Part shown: positions 16,342 through 24,762 of the stretch, one piece after another
Layout of the letters: each line of letters opens with the position of its first letter
Numbering within the stretch: the first letter of the stretch is position 1
Source: Piscinibacterium candidicorallinum
GTDB lineage: Bacteria; Pseudomonadota; Gammaproteobacteria; Burkholderiales; Burkholderiaceae_C
Length of the DNA stretch: 64,000 bases
Assembly: GCF_047549485.1 (NCBI RefSeq)
Contig: NZ_CP180191.1
Span: forward strand, 3,534,001-3,598,000
Reading direction: 5' to 3'
The notes under the pieces: generated by a model
The model's input: only the letters and a program-made list of their open reading frames with translations
Databases searched by the model: none
Told to the model about the DNA's origin: nothing
Translations under genes and position numbers: made by a program

Positions 16342-18468
16342 TCACGTACCGCCCAGGCGCGCCACGGCGGCCTTCAGACGGTCGAATTCAGCATCAAAGT
16401 CAAGCGTACGCTTTCTCGCCTGCACTGCGAAGCGGATGCGGCTAGTGCCTGGCTGCTGGGGATCAGGCTCGATCACCGCCCACAGCCGCCGCTCGCGTAC
16501 ATAGAACATCGCGAACACACCCAGCACCAGCAGCAGCGAGCCCAGATAGACAAGGTACTTGCCTGGTGCACGGGTGGTCTGGAACACGCTGGCCTGTACT
16601 TGCGTGAATTCGGAGAGCTGCAGCAGGATCGGCGCGCCGAAGAACACCGTATCCGAGTAGGCATTCATGGCGGACTGCAGGAACAGGGCGTTTTCAGCCG
16701 TCTGCTGCAGAGGCGGCAAGCCCGCGCGTTCGCGGGCCATGTCGTTGATGAGCTGCACCGTGCCCGCCAGCACCTTCATGATTACATCGGCGGCGCGCTC
16801 GCGCTCGGCCTCGGGCACGTTCTGCTCGAGGAAACGGGCAATAGCCGCGTAGCCGCCCTGTGCCTGGGCGCCATAGAGCCCGTTACCTGCATACAGCTCC
16901 AACCCGCGCAGCGCGCTGTCCCTGAGCTGCACTCGCTGCGTAGCGTCACCGTCGGTGGGCAGCGCCTGGGTGGCGAACTTGTCAGCCGCCTGGGCACGCA
17001 GGGTCGAGTCGTTCAGCGCTGCACGCAGTCGCATGTAGCCGGTCAGCTCCATGTTCTCGTCGGCAGGGAAGCGGATGTAACGGAACTGGTCGTTCGGATT
17101 CTCGCGCATGCCTGCAAGAAACACGCGCTGCCCCTCCAACTCCACGGGCACCATGTACATGTTGTACTCACGCGCCTGCCCGGCCTGATCGCGCAGCTTG
17201 TAGGAGAAGCTCGGCCCCACGTTCCGGAAGTTGTGGGCTTCCTTGGCGGCAGCGCTGCCCGCGGCCGCTGCCACTGTCTCGCGAAAGCGCCTTTCGACGA
17301 GTTCGCTGTTCTCCGGCATACCATTGGCACGTGCCATGTTTTCTACGTTGATGGCGCGGAAACCCGAGAACTCCACGGTGTAGGCTTGGCTCTCGCTCGC
17401 ATTCGTCAGGCTGGTGGAGGTGCCCACCTCACCTTCGAGCGGGAAGTTGTAGTCGCGCCCACCGATCAGCGGAAAGCCCTTGAGCTTCAACCTGCTGCCA
17501 CCATCATCGAAACTGCTCTGGTAGACCGCCACGCCCTTGTGGATCAGCGGCTTGTTGACTTCGATGCGGAAAGGGAAGCTGGAGCCATCCGGATCGCGCA
17601 CGATGACCTCGCTGGCAAACATCTTCGGCTGGCCCGTTGCGTGGTACTCAACAATGAAGCGGTTCAGCTCGAGCTCAAAGGGCAGCTGCTGCACCAGCGT
17701 GCCGTCCCTATAGGACAGGATCGAATGCGAGGCGCGCTTGCCTTCGGGAATCAGGATGTTGCCGCGGTAGGAGACAGTGTCGTCCTCAAAGCGCCCGGTC
17801 GGCGGCACGTCCTTGAGGAACATGTTCTCGCGCAGCGGTTCCTTGCCGCCCAGCCAAGCCTGCACATGCATCGGCACGGCAGAGTCCAGCAGGCCGCCGA
17901 CGCAGATGAGCACGATCGACGCATGCGCCAGGATGTAGCCCAGCCGGTTGCTCGTGCCCTTGCGCGCCGCATAGCGCGTGCTTGCACCGTCCGCGCTGGA
18001 GGTCGCCTTGGCGGTGTAGCCCTCGGCAACCAGCAATTTCTGGAACTCGCCGTTGGCCTGCGCGCGATCGAGCGCCAGCGTGGTGTCGCCCTTGTGCGAG
18101 AACGCTGCAAAGCTCTTCTCGGCAACACGCTCCTTGAAGTCACGCATGTCACCGAGCATGCGCGGCGCATTGCGCAGGATGCAGAGCGTGGTGGACGTCA
18201 CCAGAAAGGCCATGATCACGATGAACCAGGGCGCGTTGTAGATGGACGTGATGCCCATCTTTGTGAATACCTCGGCCCAGAACGGCCCGAACTGGTTCAC
18301 ATAGTTCACGGCCGGTTCGTTCTGCTTGACCACAGTGCCGATCACCGAGGCGATCGAGATCAGCGTGAGCAGACTGATGGCGAAGCGCATCGAACTGATG
18401 AGTTCGACGGCTTCTCGCACCCACCCAGGGCCGCGATCGAGCTGAATACCGGTAGTCGAGATGCTCAC
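16342..18468 (-). CDS. resB: ResB/Ccs1, System II cytochrome c biogenesis protein
   Basis: ResB-family protein of 708 residues, partner of CcsB in System II. It has three N-terminal helices (SSMRFAISLLTLISIASVIGT first), a large periplasmic region of about 400 residues, and a C-terminal helix (YLVYLGSLLLVLGVFAMFYV) followed by ERRLWAV. The family holds apocytochrome and protects reduced heme. The start is GTG 18468; the first helix begins within 30 residues, so later starts are unlikely. Upstream lies a terminator for the cytochrome c4 gene, so resB probably has its own promoter. Confidence 0.95.
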   Translation of the reverse strand: MSISTTGIQLDRGPGWVREAVELISSMRFAISLLTLISIASVIGTVVKQNEPAVNYVNQFGPFWAEVFTKMGITSIYNAPWFIVIMAFLVTSTTLCILRNAPRMLGDMRDFKERVAEKSFAAFSHKGDTTLALDRAQANGEFQKLLVAEGYTAKATSSADGASTRYAARKGTSNRLGYILAHASIVLICVGGLLDSAVPMHVQAWLGGKEPLRENMFLKDVPPTGRFEDDTVSYRGNILIPEGKRASHSILSYRDGTLVQQLPFELELNRFIVEYHATGQPKMFASEVIVRDPDGSSFPFRIEVNKPLIHKGVAVYQSSFDDGGSRLKLKGFPLIGGRDYNFPLEGEVGTSTSLTNASESQAYTVEFSGFRAINVENMARANGMPENSELVERRFRETVAAAAGSAAAKEAHNFRNVGPSFSYKLRDQAGQAREYNMYMVPVELEGQRVFLAGMRENPNDQFRYIRFPADENMELTGYMRLRAALNDSTLRAQAADKFATQALPTDGDATQRVQLRDSALRGLELYAGNGLYGAQAQGGYAAIARFLEQNVPEAERERAADVIMKVLAGTVQLINDMARERAGLPPLQQTAENALFLQSAMNAYSDTVFFGAPILLQLSEFTQVQASVFQTTRAPGKYLVYLGSLLLVLGVFAMFYVRERRLWAVIEPDPQQPGTSRIRFAVQARKRTLDFDAEFDRLKAAVARLGGT

Positions 18469-18488
18469 GGGGTTTTTGTTCGCTCAGC

Positions 18489-18512
18489 AAAAAGGGCGGG
18501 ATAACCCGCCCT
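18489..18512 (-). terminator. Intrinsic terminator after cytochrome c4 gene
   Basis: On the minus strand AGGGCGGG, loop TTAT, CCCGCCCT is followed by TTTTTGC. This is a classic intrinsic terminator for the upstream cytochrome gene and separates it from resB. Confidence 0.85.
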
Positions 18513-18589
18513 CATGTGTATCGGTGCCGCTGGGGGCCTTTAGTCGTGCGGGCGCTTTGACAGACCGCACGCGAAAGGTTCCTCTGCAC

Positions 18590-19213
18590 TCAGCGCAACG
18601 CCGCGATGTAGTCCGACACCGCCTTGATCTCCAGATCGGACATGCGTGCGGCAATCGAAGACATCATGGCGGAGTTCTTGCGGGTGCCCTGACGGAAGGC
18701 AATCATCTGCGCCTCGGTGTATTCGGCCCATTGGCCGCCCAGACGCGGGAAGTTTGCAGGCAGACCGGCGCCGGCCGGGCCGTGGCAGGCCGCACAGGCG
18801 GGAACCTGCTTGGCCGCAATACCACCGCGATAGATACGCTCACCCAGTGCGCGCAGTTCCTTCTCGTTTTTGCCGGAAGCCGGCTTGAGCTTCTGCGCCT
18901 CGAAATAGGCGGACACATCGCGCATGTCCTGATCCGACAGCGCAGTCGCAAAGCCGAGCATCACGGCGTTGTTGCGCTCGGGTTCCTTGGCGCCGGGCTT
19001 GAGCCTGAAATTCTGCAGCTGCTTGTAGAGGTAATCCGCGTGCTGGGCGGCGAGCTTGGGATTCATCGGGCTGGTGGCATTGCCATCGGCACCGTGACAG
19101 GCTGCGCAGGTCTGGGCGATCTGGGCGCCGCGATTGATGTCGACCTTCTGCTGGGCGAACGCCGAACCGGCACAGGCAGCAAGCATCAGCACGGAAACAA
19201 GCAACTTGTTCAT
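18590..19213 (-). CDS. Cytochrome c4-type diheme cytochrome
   Basis: Periplasmic diheme cytochrome c of 207 residues with a cleavable signal peptide (MNKLLVSVLMLAACAGSAFA). Two CxxCH heme sites, CAACHGADG and CAACHGPAG, mark the two homologous domains, each with a distal methionine region (SPMNPKLAAQH and GTRKNSAMMS). Cytochromes c4 donate electrons to terminal oxidases. The start at 19213 begins the signal peptide; an in-frame upstream ATG at 19270 would add an implausible leader. Its neighbours ccsB and resB encode its maturation system. Confidence 0.94.
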   Translation of the reverse strand: MNKLLVSVLMLAACAGSAFAQQKVDINRGAQIAQTCAACHGADGNATSPMNPKLAAQHADYLYKQLQNFRLKPGAKEPERNNAVMLGFATALSDQDMRDVSAYFEAQKLKPASGKNEKELRALGERIYRGGIAAKQVPACAACHGPAGAGLPANFPRLGGQWAEYTEAQMIAFRQGTRKNSAMMSSIAARMSDLEIKAVSDYIAALR

Positions 19214-19361
19214 TGTTTTGATCGCAAGAGATGGGTGGGAGCCTTGGACAGTGCCGCCGAGGGTGGCCATGCCCCTGCATGACGCGCCAGCTCACCACGG
19301 ACTGACAGGCGTGCTCGATGATTGGTAGATGCACGCCTAGCAACTTACAGCCGATAGATTC

Positions 19362-19367
19362 TACAAT
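19362..19367 (+). promoter_or_regulatory. Probable -10 element for engB
   Basis: TACAAT matches the sigma70 -10 consensus at five of six positions and lies 53 bp before the engB GTG. No good -35 is visible 16-18 bp upstream (the stretch reads TAGCAA), so this is tentative. Confidence 0.4.
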
Positions 19368-19420
19368 AGGGGTCTCCCGAGCACAGGCATGGTGCCGCTC
19401 CGATCCATTTCTGCGACCCC

Positions 19421-20164
19421 GTGCCGCATTTTTCCCGCCCTGCTCAAAAGAAGCGCACCGCCGCCGACACGACCCGGCCAAAACCCGCCGCAGAACCGTC
19501 GAGCCCGCTGACCACGGCGCGCTTCGCCTGCACCTATCCGCGCCTGAATGCGCTGCCGCTGGAGGGCTTGCCCGAAGTGGCTTTCGTCGGGCGCTCAAAC
19601 GCCGGCAAGTCCAGCGCGATCAATACGCTGGCGCAGCAAAAGGCGCTGGCCTTCGTCTCGAAGACGCCGGGTCGCACTCAGCACTTCAACTATTTCGCCA
19701 TCCCGGAAGGCGGTCGCGGCACGGCCGACACCGCAGCGGCCGGCTACCTCGTGGACCTGCCGGGCTATGGCTTTGCCAAGGTGGGCGGGCAAGCAGAGCG
19801 CAGCCACTGGGGTGAAGACTTCGCTGGCTACATCGCAGCGCGCCAGCCGCTGGCGGGGCTGGTGATGCTGATGGATGTGCGCCACCCGCTCACAGAGCTC
19901 GATGTGCAGTTGCTCGGCCTGGCGCCGGTCAGTCTGCCGGTGCTCGTTTTGCTGACGAAGTCGGACAAACTCACGGCCAATCAGGGTCGCCTTGAAGCGG
20001 CGAAAGTGGCCCAAGCCATTGCGCAACTGCGCCAGACCTGGCGCGGTGGCGTGGTGGACGAAACCGATACCGTGACGGTGATGCCGTTTTCCTCGCTGAG
20101 CCGGCTCAATGTGGTGCCTGCGCGGCACTGGGTGGAGCAGCGGCTGGGCTTTAGCAGCGACTGA
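19421..20164 (+). CDS. engB: EngB/YihA ribosome biogenesis GTPase
   Basis: TRAFAC-class GTPase of 247 residues needed for 50S subunit assembly. G motifs: GRSNAGKSS (57-65), the switch segment KTPGRTQ, DLPGYGFAKV and the TKSDK specificity motif. The N-terminal 30 residues are a low-complexity extension. The start is GTG 19421. It is followed by a long non-coding gap before hemB that carries a minus-strand small RNA candidate. Confidence 0.95.
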   Translation: MPHFSRPAQKKRTAADTTRPKPAAEPSSPLTTARFACTYPRLNALPLEGLPEVAFVGRSNAGKSSAINTLAQQKALAFVSKTPGRTQHFNYFAIPEGGRGTADTAAAGYLVDLPGYGFAKVGGQAERSHWGEDFAGYIAARQPLAGLVMLMDVRHPLTELDVQLLGLAPVSLPVLVLLTKSDKLTANQGRLEAAKVAQAIAQLRQTWRGGVVDETDTVTVMPFSSLSRLNVVPARHWVEQRLGFSSD

Positions 20165-20187
20165 CGCATTGCACGGGCGGATTGCAT

Positions 20188-20303
20188 CAAAAAAAATGCC
20201 TCGCAGCGTCTGGCGCGCGAGGCATTCAAACACCAGCTGAACATCAGGGGGGATTCAGCTGGCACCCGCTCAGGGAGGAGAAGCGGGAGACGACGCATCG
20301 TCT
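20188..20303 (-). ncRNA. Candidate small RNA with C-rich anti-Shine-Dalgarno loops
   Basis: Minus-strand element of about 115 nt. Read 5' to 3' it forms hairpin 1 (AGACGA, loop TGCG, TCGTCT; 20303-20288), hairpin 2 (CCCGCT, loop TCTCCTCCCTG, AGCGGG; 20287-20265), hairpin 3 (CCAGCTGAA, loop TCCCCCCTGATG, TTCAGCTGG; 20262-20233) and terminator stem AATGCCTCGC/GCGAGGCATT (20226-20195) running into eight Ts. All stems are perfect. Both middle loops could pair with ribosome binding sites (CUCCUCC is anti-Shine-Dalgarno). A promoter-like sequence lies just upstream. Both flanking genes run on the other strand, so the terminator serves no neighbouring CDS. Small RNAs of this design are known in Burkholderiales; membership of a described family cannot be tested here. 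Confidence 0.72.
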
Positions 20304-20308
20304 GAAGC

Positions 20309-20338
20309 GATAGATGGCGCACTGCGGCAAAAGTTCAA
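20309..20338 (-). promoter_or_regulatory. Possible promoter of the small RNA candidate
   Basis: On the minus strand TTGAAC (20338-20333) and TCTATC (20314-20309) are separated by 18 bp. Matches to sigma70 hexamers are only moderate (4/6 and 3/6), but the predicted start, about 20303, coincides with the first base of hairpin 1. Confidence 0.45.
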
Positions 20339-20571
20339 GGGCCGTGTTCCGCATGTGGCGAAATGTTGAGGCGGTGTCCAGCTGCGCAGACCCTGCACGG
20401 CCCGGAGAGCCGCGCCAGACCTACACTTTGGCGCTGAGGGCAGGGTTTGTTTCGAGGTGTAACGCAACACCGCCGCGCGGCGCGAAGCCGCCAGCCTGTG
20501 CTCTGCTTGCACCTTTCTGCCTGCTGAATGCTGCGCATCTGATCACGCAGCCTCGAACACGGACCCAACCG
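20339..20571. other. Upstream region of hemB
   Basis: Non-coding stretch before hemB. The hemB frame is open back to 20314, but family alignment places the start at 20572. No clear riboswitch or promoter is visible to me. Confidence 0.4.
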
Positions 20572-21579
20572 ATGACACCCGCCGACTTTCCCGCACACCG
20601 CCCGCGCCGCATGCGTCGCGATGATTTTTCACGCCGGATGATGCGTGAGCATCGCCTCACAACGGACGACCTGATCTACCCCGTGTTCATCCGCGAGGGC
20701 ACGGGCGTGACGGAAGCCGTTGCTTCCATGCCTGGGGTGTCGCGCTACAGCGTGGATACCCTGCTGCCGATCGCGGAAGACACGCTGAGGCTCGGCATTC
20801 CGGTGCTGGCGATCTTTCCTGTGATCGATTCCGCGCTGAAAGATCTGCATGGCAGCGAAACGCTGAATGCGGATGGCCTGGTGCCGCGCGCCGTGCGCGA
20901 GCTCAAGAAGCGCTTTCCCGAGTTGGGCGTGCTGACCGACGTAGCGCTCGACCCATACACCAGCCACGGTCAGGATGGCGTGATCGACGACACCGGCTAT
21001 GTGCTTAATGATGAAACGGTCAAGATTCTGGCGCAGCAGGCCGCGCTGCAGGCCGAGGCCGGCGTGGACATCGTTGCGCCATCAGACATGCAGGACGGAC
21101 GCATCGGCGCCGTGCGCGCTGCGCTGGAGGGCGGCAATCACATCCATACCCGCATCATGGCCTACTCCGCCAAATACGCGAGCAGCTTCTACGGCCCGTT
21201 CCGCGATGCGGTGGGCAGTGCCGGCAATCTGGGCAAGAGCAACAAGAAGACTTATCAGATGGACCCGGCCAACACGGACGAGGCCCTGCGCGAAGTGGCC
21301 ATGGACATTGCCGAAGGCGCGGACATGGTGATGGTCAAGCCCGGCATGCCCTACCTCGACATCGTGCGCCGCGTAAAGGATGAATTCCGCTTTCCCACCT
21401 ACGCCTATCAGGTCAGCGGGGAGTACGCGATGCTAAAGGCCGCGGCTGCAAATGGCTGGCTTGACCACGACGCCGTGATGATGGAGAGCCTGCTGGCCTT
21501 CAAGCGCGCGGGGGCAGACGGCATCCTGACCTACTTCGCGCGTGACGCGGCGCGCCTGCTTCGCGCTCAAGACGCCTGA
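20572..21579 (+). CDS. hemB: Porphobilinogen synthase (delta-aminolevulinate dehydratase)
   Basis: Condenses two 5-aminolevulinate molecules to porphobilinogen in heme synthesis. It has 335 residues. Schiff-base lysines are Lys201 (MAYSAKYASSFYGPFRDA) and Lys256 (VMVKPGMPYLD). The metal segment reads ALDPYTSHGQDG, i.e. the Asp/His type without the zinc-binding cysteine triad, so a Mg-type enzyme as in Pseudomonas. ATG 20572 gives the family length. Heme supply fits the nearby cytochrome c genes. corA follows 13 bp downstream. Confidence 0.97.
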   Translation: MTPADFPAHRPRRMRRDDFSRRMMREHRLTTDDLIYPVFIREGTGVTEAVASMPGVSRYSVDTLLPIAEDTLRLGIPVLAIFPVIDSALKDLHGSETLNADGLVPRAVRELKKRFPELGVLTDVALDPYTSHGQDGVIDDTGYVLNDETVKILAQQAALQAEAGVDIVAPSDMQDGRIGAVRAALEGGNHIHTRIMAYSAKYASSFYGPFRDAVGSAGNLGKSNKKTYQMDPANTDEALREVAMDIAEGADMVMVKPGMPYLDIVRRVKDEFRFPTYAYQVSGEYAMLKAAAANGWLDHDAVMMESLLAFKRAGADGILTYFARDAARLLRAQDA

Positions 21580-21592
21580 GGTCCGGGCAGGC

Positions 21593-22681
21593 ATGGAGCG
21601 CCTGGTCTTTCAGCAAGGCAGCCTGCGCCGCGACGGCGAAGTACCGCCGGCACCGGGCTTTCTCTGGCTCGACTTCTCGCACGACGAAGTCGCCGAGGAC
21701 CCGGAGGCCTGGCGGGCCGATGTGCACGCCGCGGTCGGCGAGTGGATCTTCGAGGAGCACGCGATCGATGCGCTGAACCTGCAGCATCCGAGCTACTTCG
21801 ACGACACGAGCAGCTACGACATGATCGTGTTTCGCAAGCTCGCTGTGCCGCGCGCCGAGGGCAGCTTTGCGGACACCGGGCCACTGGGGGATCAGACCGG
21901 CAGGGGGCTCACGCTGGGCGCGCTGCAGACGCGGCCGATCACGTTCTTCCTGTTCGATCACGCACTGGTGACGGTGCGCAGCAGCGAATCGCGCACCATC
22001 GACCAGTTCAAGCAGCGCTTGTTTGCGATCGTCGGCAAGAAGGACATGACCGGCAACGGTGCGGCCACCGGCAACCGCCTGCCTGCGCGGCCCGATGAAC
22101 TCATGCTGCGCCTCATCAACACGCTGGTGGACAGCTACCTGGCCCTACGCCAGCCGCTCACCGAGCGACTGGATCACTGGCAGCGCGAGTTGCTCGCCCC
22201 GGGGCGGGCGTTCTCGAACTGGCGCGCCCTGCTGGATGCGCGCATCGAACTGCGCAAGCTCGAAGCCTTGTCCGAGGAGCAGTACGACGCGCTGCAGGAG
22301 TACCGCGACAGCGTGCTCGATTCACCGGCCTGTGCAGAGCGCGAGAGCGTGCTGGTGCGCATCAATGACGTGATGGAGCACATTCATCGCGTGCTGAACC
22401 ATGCCCGTCGGCTGGAGCAGACGGTGGAGTCTGCGGTGCAGTTGAATTTCTCGGCGCAAGCTCAGAGAACCAACCGCATCGTGCAGATCCTCACCGTGGT
22501 CACCGTCATCATCGCTCCGCTCAATCTCATGGCCGGCCTGTACGGCATGAACTTCGAACACATTCCGGGTGCCAAGCATCCGGACGGCTTCTGGATCATG
22601 CTCGGCGCGATGGCTGCAGTAACCGTCGTGCTGCTGGCCTTCTTCTCGGCCAAGCGCTACATCGACCGCAGCCGGCGATGA
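21593..22681 (+). CDS. corA: CorA-family divalent metal ion transporter
   Basis: CorA/ZntB superfamily channel of 362 residues: large N-terminal cytoplasmic domain, long helix, and two C-terminal membrane helices. The signature GMN is present in LMAGLYGMNFEHIPG at the end of helix 1. It mediates Mg2+ (or another divalent ion) uptake. Start ATG 21593 lies just after the hemB stop. Its stop overlaps the next gene as ATGA (22678-22681). A Mg-type hemB directly upstream makes an operon link plausible, but this is inference. Confidence 0.93.
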   Translation: MERLVFQQGSLRRDGEVPPAPGFLWLDFSHDEVAEDPEAWRADVHAAVGEWIFEEHAIDALNLQHPSYFDDTSSYDMIVFRKLAVPRAEGSFADTGPLGDQTGRGLTLGALQTRPITFFLFDHALVTVRSSESRTIDQFKQRLFAIVGKKDMTGNGAATGNRLPARPDELMLRLINTLVDSYLALRQPLTERLDHWQRELLAPGRAFSNWRALLDARIELRKLEALSEEQYDALQEYRDSVLDSPACAERESVLVRINDVMEHIHRVLNHARRLEQTVESAVQLNFSAQAQRTNRIVQILTVVTVIIAPLNLMAGLYGMNFEHIPGAKHPDGFWIMLGAMAAVTVVLLAFFSAKRYIDRSRR

Positions 22682-23661
22682 GTGCGCACGACCTCGACGC
22701 GGGCGCGCCGCTGGCCCAGGCGCTGCGCCGCCCCTGCCCGAGCTGCAAGCAGGGCATGCAATCGTTGCGCCTGGCCGGGCACTACGAGGTACCGATCGAC
22801 ATCGACCTCTGCCTGCCCTGCCACCTGGTGTGGTTTGACCATGACGAGTCTCAACGGCTCAGCGCTGCAGGGCTGCTGCGCCTGCTGGAGCGAATCGCTG
22901 CCTCGCACGCCCTCCCGGCCAACGGCGTGCGCCCGCATCTGGACTGCCCGACCTGCGCGCGCAGCATGAAGCTGGTGCACAACCTCACGCTGGCGGGCCG
23001 CAGCCTGCAATACAACTGCCCCGGCGGTCACGGCAAGGCGCAGACCTTTGCGCTGTATCTGGCCGAAAAGGGCGTGCTGCGCCCTGTGCTGGTGCGCGAT
23101 GTGAATCGGCTTGCGCAATCCGATGACGGTGGACTGGAGTGCATCAACTGCGGCGCGGACGTGCCCGGCAGCATCGCTGGGCAGGCAAGCGATCACGCGC
23201 AGTGCGGCTACTGCAATACCCCGCTGTATCTCCTTGATGTGGATGCGCTGGCCGATCTGCTCTTGCGCATGAGCCCGGGCCAGGGCCGCGAGCTTGCCCA
23301 GCGCCAGCAGGGGCGGCGCGTGGCCGGCAATTGCGGCCAGTGCGGTGCCGCACTCGCGCCCGGCCTGCACATGCGCTGCGGCCATTGCAACGGCACCTTG
23401 GCCACCACGCACCTGACCGGTGCGCTGGCGGCACTGCCCGAACGCATGAAGGCCACGCGCGAACGGCGCCGCGCCAGCGACTTTGCACAGATGCCGTCTC
23501 TGGACAGCCGCTGGCGGGACCTGAAAGACCTGGGCGAGCGCTGGCACCATGGGCCGCGGCAATGGCGAAGCGGTGCAAGCCGGGCCGAGCGCTCGCGCGA
23601 GATCGACGGGCTGGGCGACTTCGTCGAGGCGCTGATCAACGTGATCGACGTCAGCTTCTAG
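22678..23661 (+). CDS. Multi-zinc-ribbon protein of unknown function (zf-TFIIB-like N-terminus)
   Basis: Protein of 327 residues. Cys20-x-x-Cys23 and Cys45-x-x-Cys48 in the pattern CPSC...IDIDLCLPCHLVWFD match the zf-TFIIB ribbon. Further CxxC pairs follow (CPTC, CINC, CGYC, CGQC, CGHC), suggesting three ribbons or more. Between them are helical stretches; there is no membrane segment. It is translationally coupled to corA by ATGA. Its stop and that of the convergent downstream gene share the palindrome CTAG (23658-23661). Function is unknown; a link to metal transport is only positional. Confidence 0.85.
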   Translation: MSAHDLDAGAPLAQALRRPCPSCKQGMQSLRLAGHYEVPIDIDLCLPCHLVWFDHDESQRLSAAGLLRLLERIAASHALPANGVRPHLDCPTCARSMKLVHNLTLAGRSLQYNCPGGHGKAQTFALYLAEKGVLRPVLVRDVNRLAQSDDGGLECINCGADVPGSIAGQASDHAQCGYCNTPLYLLDVDALADLLLRMSPGQGRELAQRQQGRRVAGNCGQCGAALAPGLHMRCGHCNGTLATTHLTGALAALPERMKATRERRRASDFAQMPSLDSRWRDLKDLGERWHHGPRQWRSGASRAERSREIDGLGDFVEALINVIDVSF

Positions 23662-24449
23662 CGGGTTTCGTCGCCTCGGGCGACGGCGCGCTGCAAGTAG
23701 ATGCGGTCATCGAAGCTCAGCATCCACTGCGGCTTGTAGATGACAAACAGCGTGACCAGCATGCCCACCGTAAGCGCCTCGCCCCAGGCAAGCAGCAGCG
23801 CGTAGGGCAGAGCCTGCTGCATGAGCACCTCACCGTTATGCCCGCCCTGCAAGGCGGCATACACACCCAGCTGCAGCGCAGCCGTCAGCCCGAGCACCAG
23901 GGCACTGCCAAACAGACCGATCACCAGCAAATACACGAAGAGGTGCTGCGGCAAATAGCGCTGCGTGGCGCGCAGCAGACTGTGCATGGCCCAGCAGGGC
24001 CCGGCGGCGCCCAGCAGCACGGTCAGGCCAAAGCGCTCCAAACTGCCCGCGCCCAGATACAGACTGAACACCGCAGCCAAGCCCAGGGTCAGCGTGCCGA
24101 GGTGTGGGCCGAACATGAGCGCAATCAGCGTCACGCCAAGAAAGTGGATGGCTGCGCCACCGGGCAGGGGCACGCGCAGCTGCCAGGCCAGCGCGAGCAC
24201 GATGGCGGCGACCAGCCAGGCATGGCTTGCCGAGGTACCGGAAATCTCCTTCCAAGGCGCGCGCATGAGGCAATAGAACAGGACCAGCACGGCCATGCCC
24301 GCAAGCAGCCAGGCCGCACCGTCGGGCAGCAGCGCGGTGGCGGGCGAGGTGCCAAGCCCCGCCGAAGCGTGCGCCCAGTCCGGGCTGAAGAGCCCGCCGG
24401 CACCGAGAGTCGCTGCGGCACGCAGCTTGGAGATGGACAGAGCGCGCAT
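23658..24449 (-). CDS. CbiM-like energy-coupling factor transporter permease
   Basis: Integral membrane protein of 263 residues with about seven helices. It carries the CbiM-type segment GGAAIHFLGVTLIALMFGPHLG and VLLGAAGPCWAMHSLLRATQRYLP. Family members are substrate-specific components for cobalt or nickel uptake. No CbiO ATPase or CbiQ lies beside it, so it is either solitary or partnered elsewhere. I choose ATG 24449; an in-frame GTG at 24521 would add 24 residues without membrane character. No cobalamin riboswitch was recognised upstream. Confidence 0.75.
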   Translation of the reverse strand: MRALSISKLRAAATLGAGGLFSPDWAHASAGLGTSPATALLPDGAAWLLAGMAVLVLFYCLMRAPWKEISGTSASHAWLVAAIVLALAWQLRVPLPGGAAIHFLGVTLIALMFGPHLGTLTLGLAAVFSLYLGAGSLERFGLTVLLGAAGPCWAMHSLLRATQRYLPQHLFVYLLVIGLFGSALVLGLTAALQLGVYAALQGGHNGEVLMQQALPYALLLAWGEALTVGMLVTLFVIYKPQWMLSFDDRIYLQRAVARGDETR

Positions 24450-24639
24450 GGGCCCACCGCGGCTTGAGGGAGGAGTTCGCCCGCACGCCAGGCGGCGGGC
24501 CGCTTCGCGCTTGTGGGTCACCGGCTGCAGCCAGACGGCGGGCCAGACGATGCGCGTATGCGCTCAGACTAGCGCTGCACCATCAAATCGTCAAAGTCTT
24601 GTCTTGGACATTTTGACAGGGGCGGACGACTGGCAAACG

Positions 24640-24762
24640 GCAATTCAATGAAATCTAGCCGAAATTGACGTTATCTTTCAGATCAAATGTGACTTTCCGC
24701 TTGCCACTAGCCATTCTAAGCCATCATGAAACGTCAAATGAATATGGCCGAAAATAAATGAA
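24640..24762. repeat. AT-rich island with transposon-end-like motifs (island 1)
   Basis: AT-rich stretch in otherwise GC-rich DNA. It has GACTTTCCGCTTGCC at 24691-24705, the motif seen at 62.6 kb, and an inverted pair TTGACGTT (24665-24672) / AACGTCAA (24730-24737). No gene is present; it separates the divergent promoterless ends of the CbiM-like gene and dsbD. Confidence 0.5.

Noticed and set aside
20188..20460. 6S RNA (ssrS) in the engB-hemB gap
   Set aside because: The minus-strand element is a chain of short hairpins; the long rod with a large central bubble expected of 6S RNA is not seen.
24450..24560. Cobalamin or nickel-cobalt riboswitch upstream of the CbiM-like gene
   Set aside because: None of the conserved box motifs could be found by eye on the minus strand.
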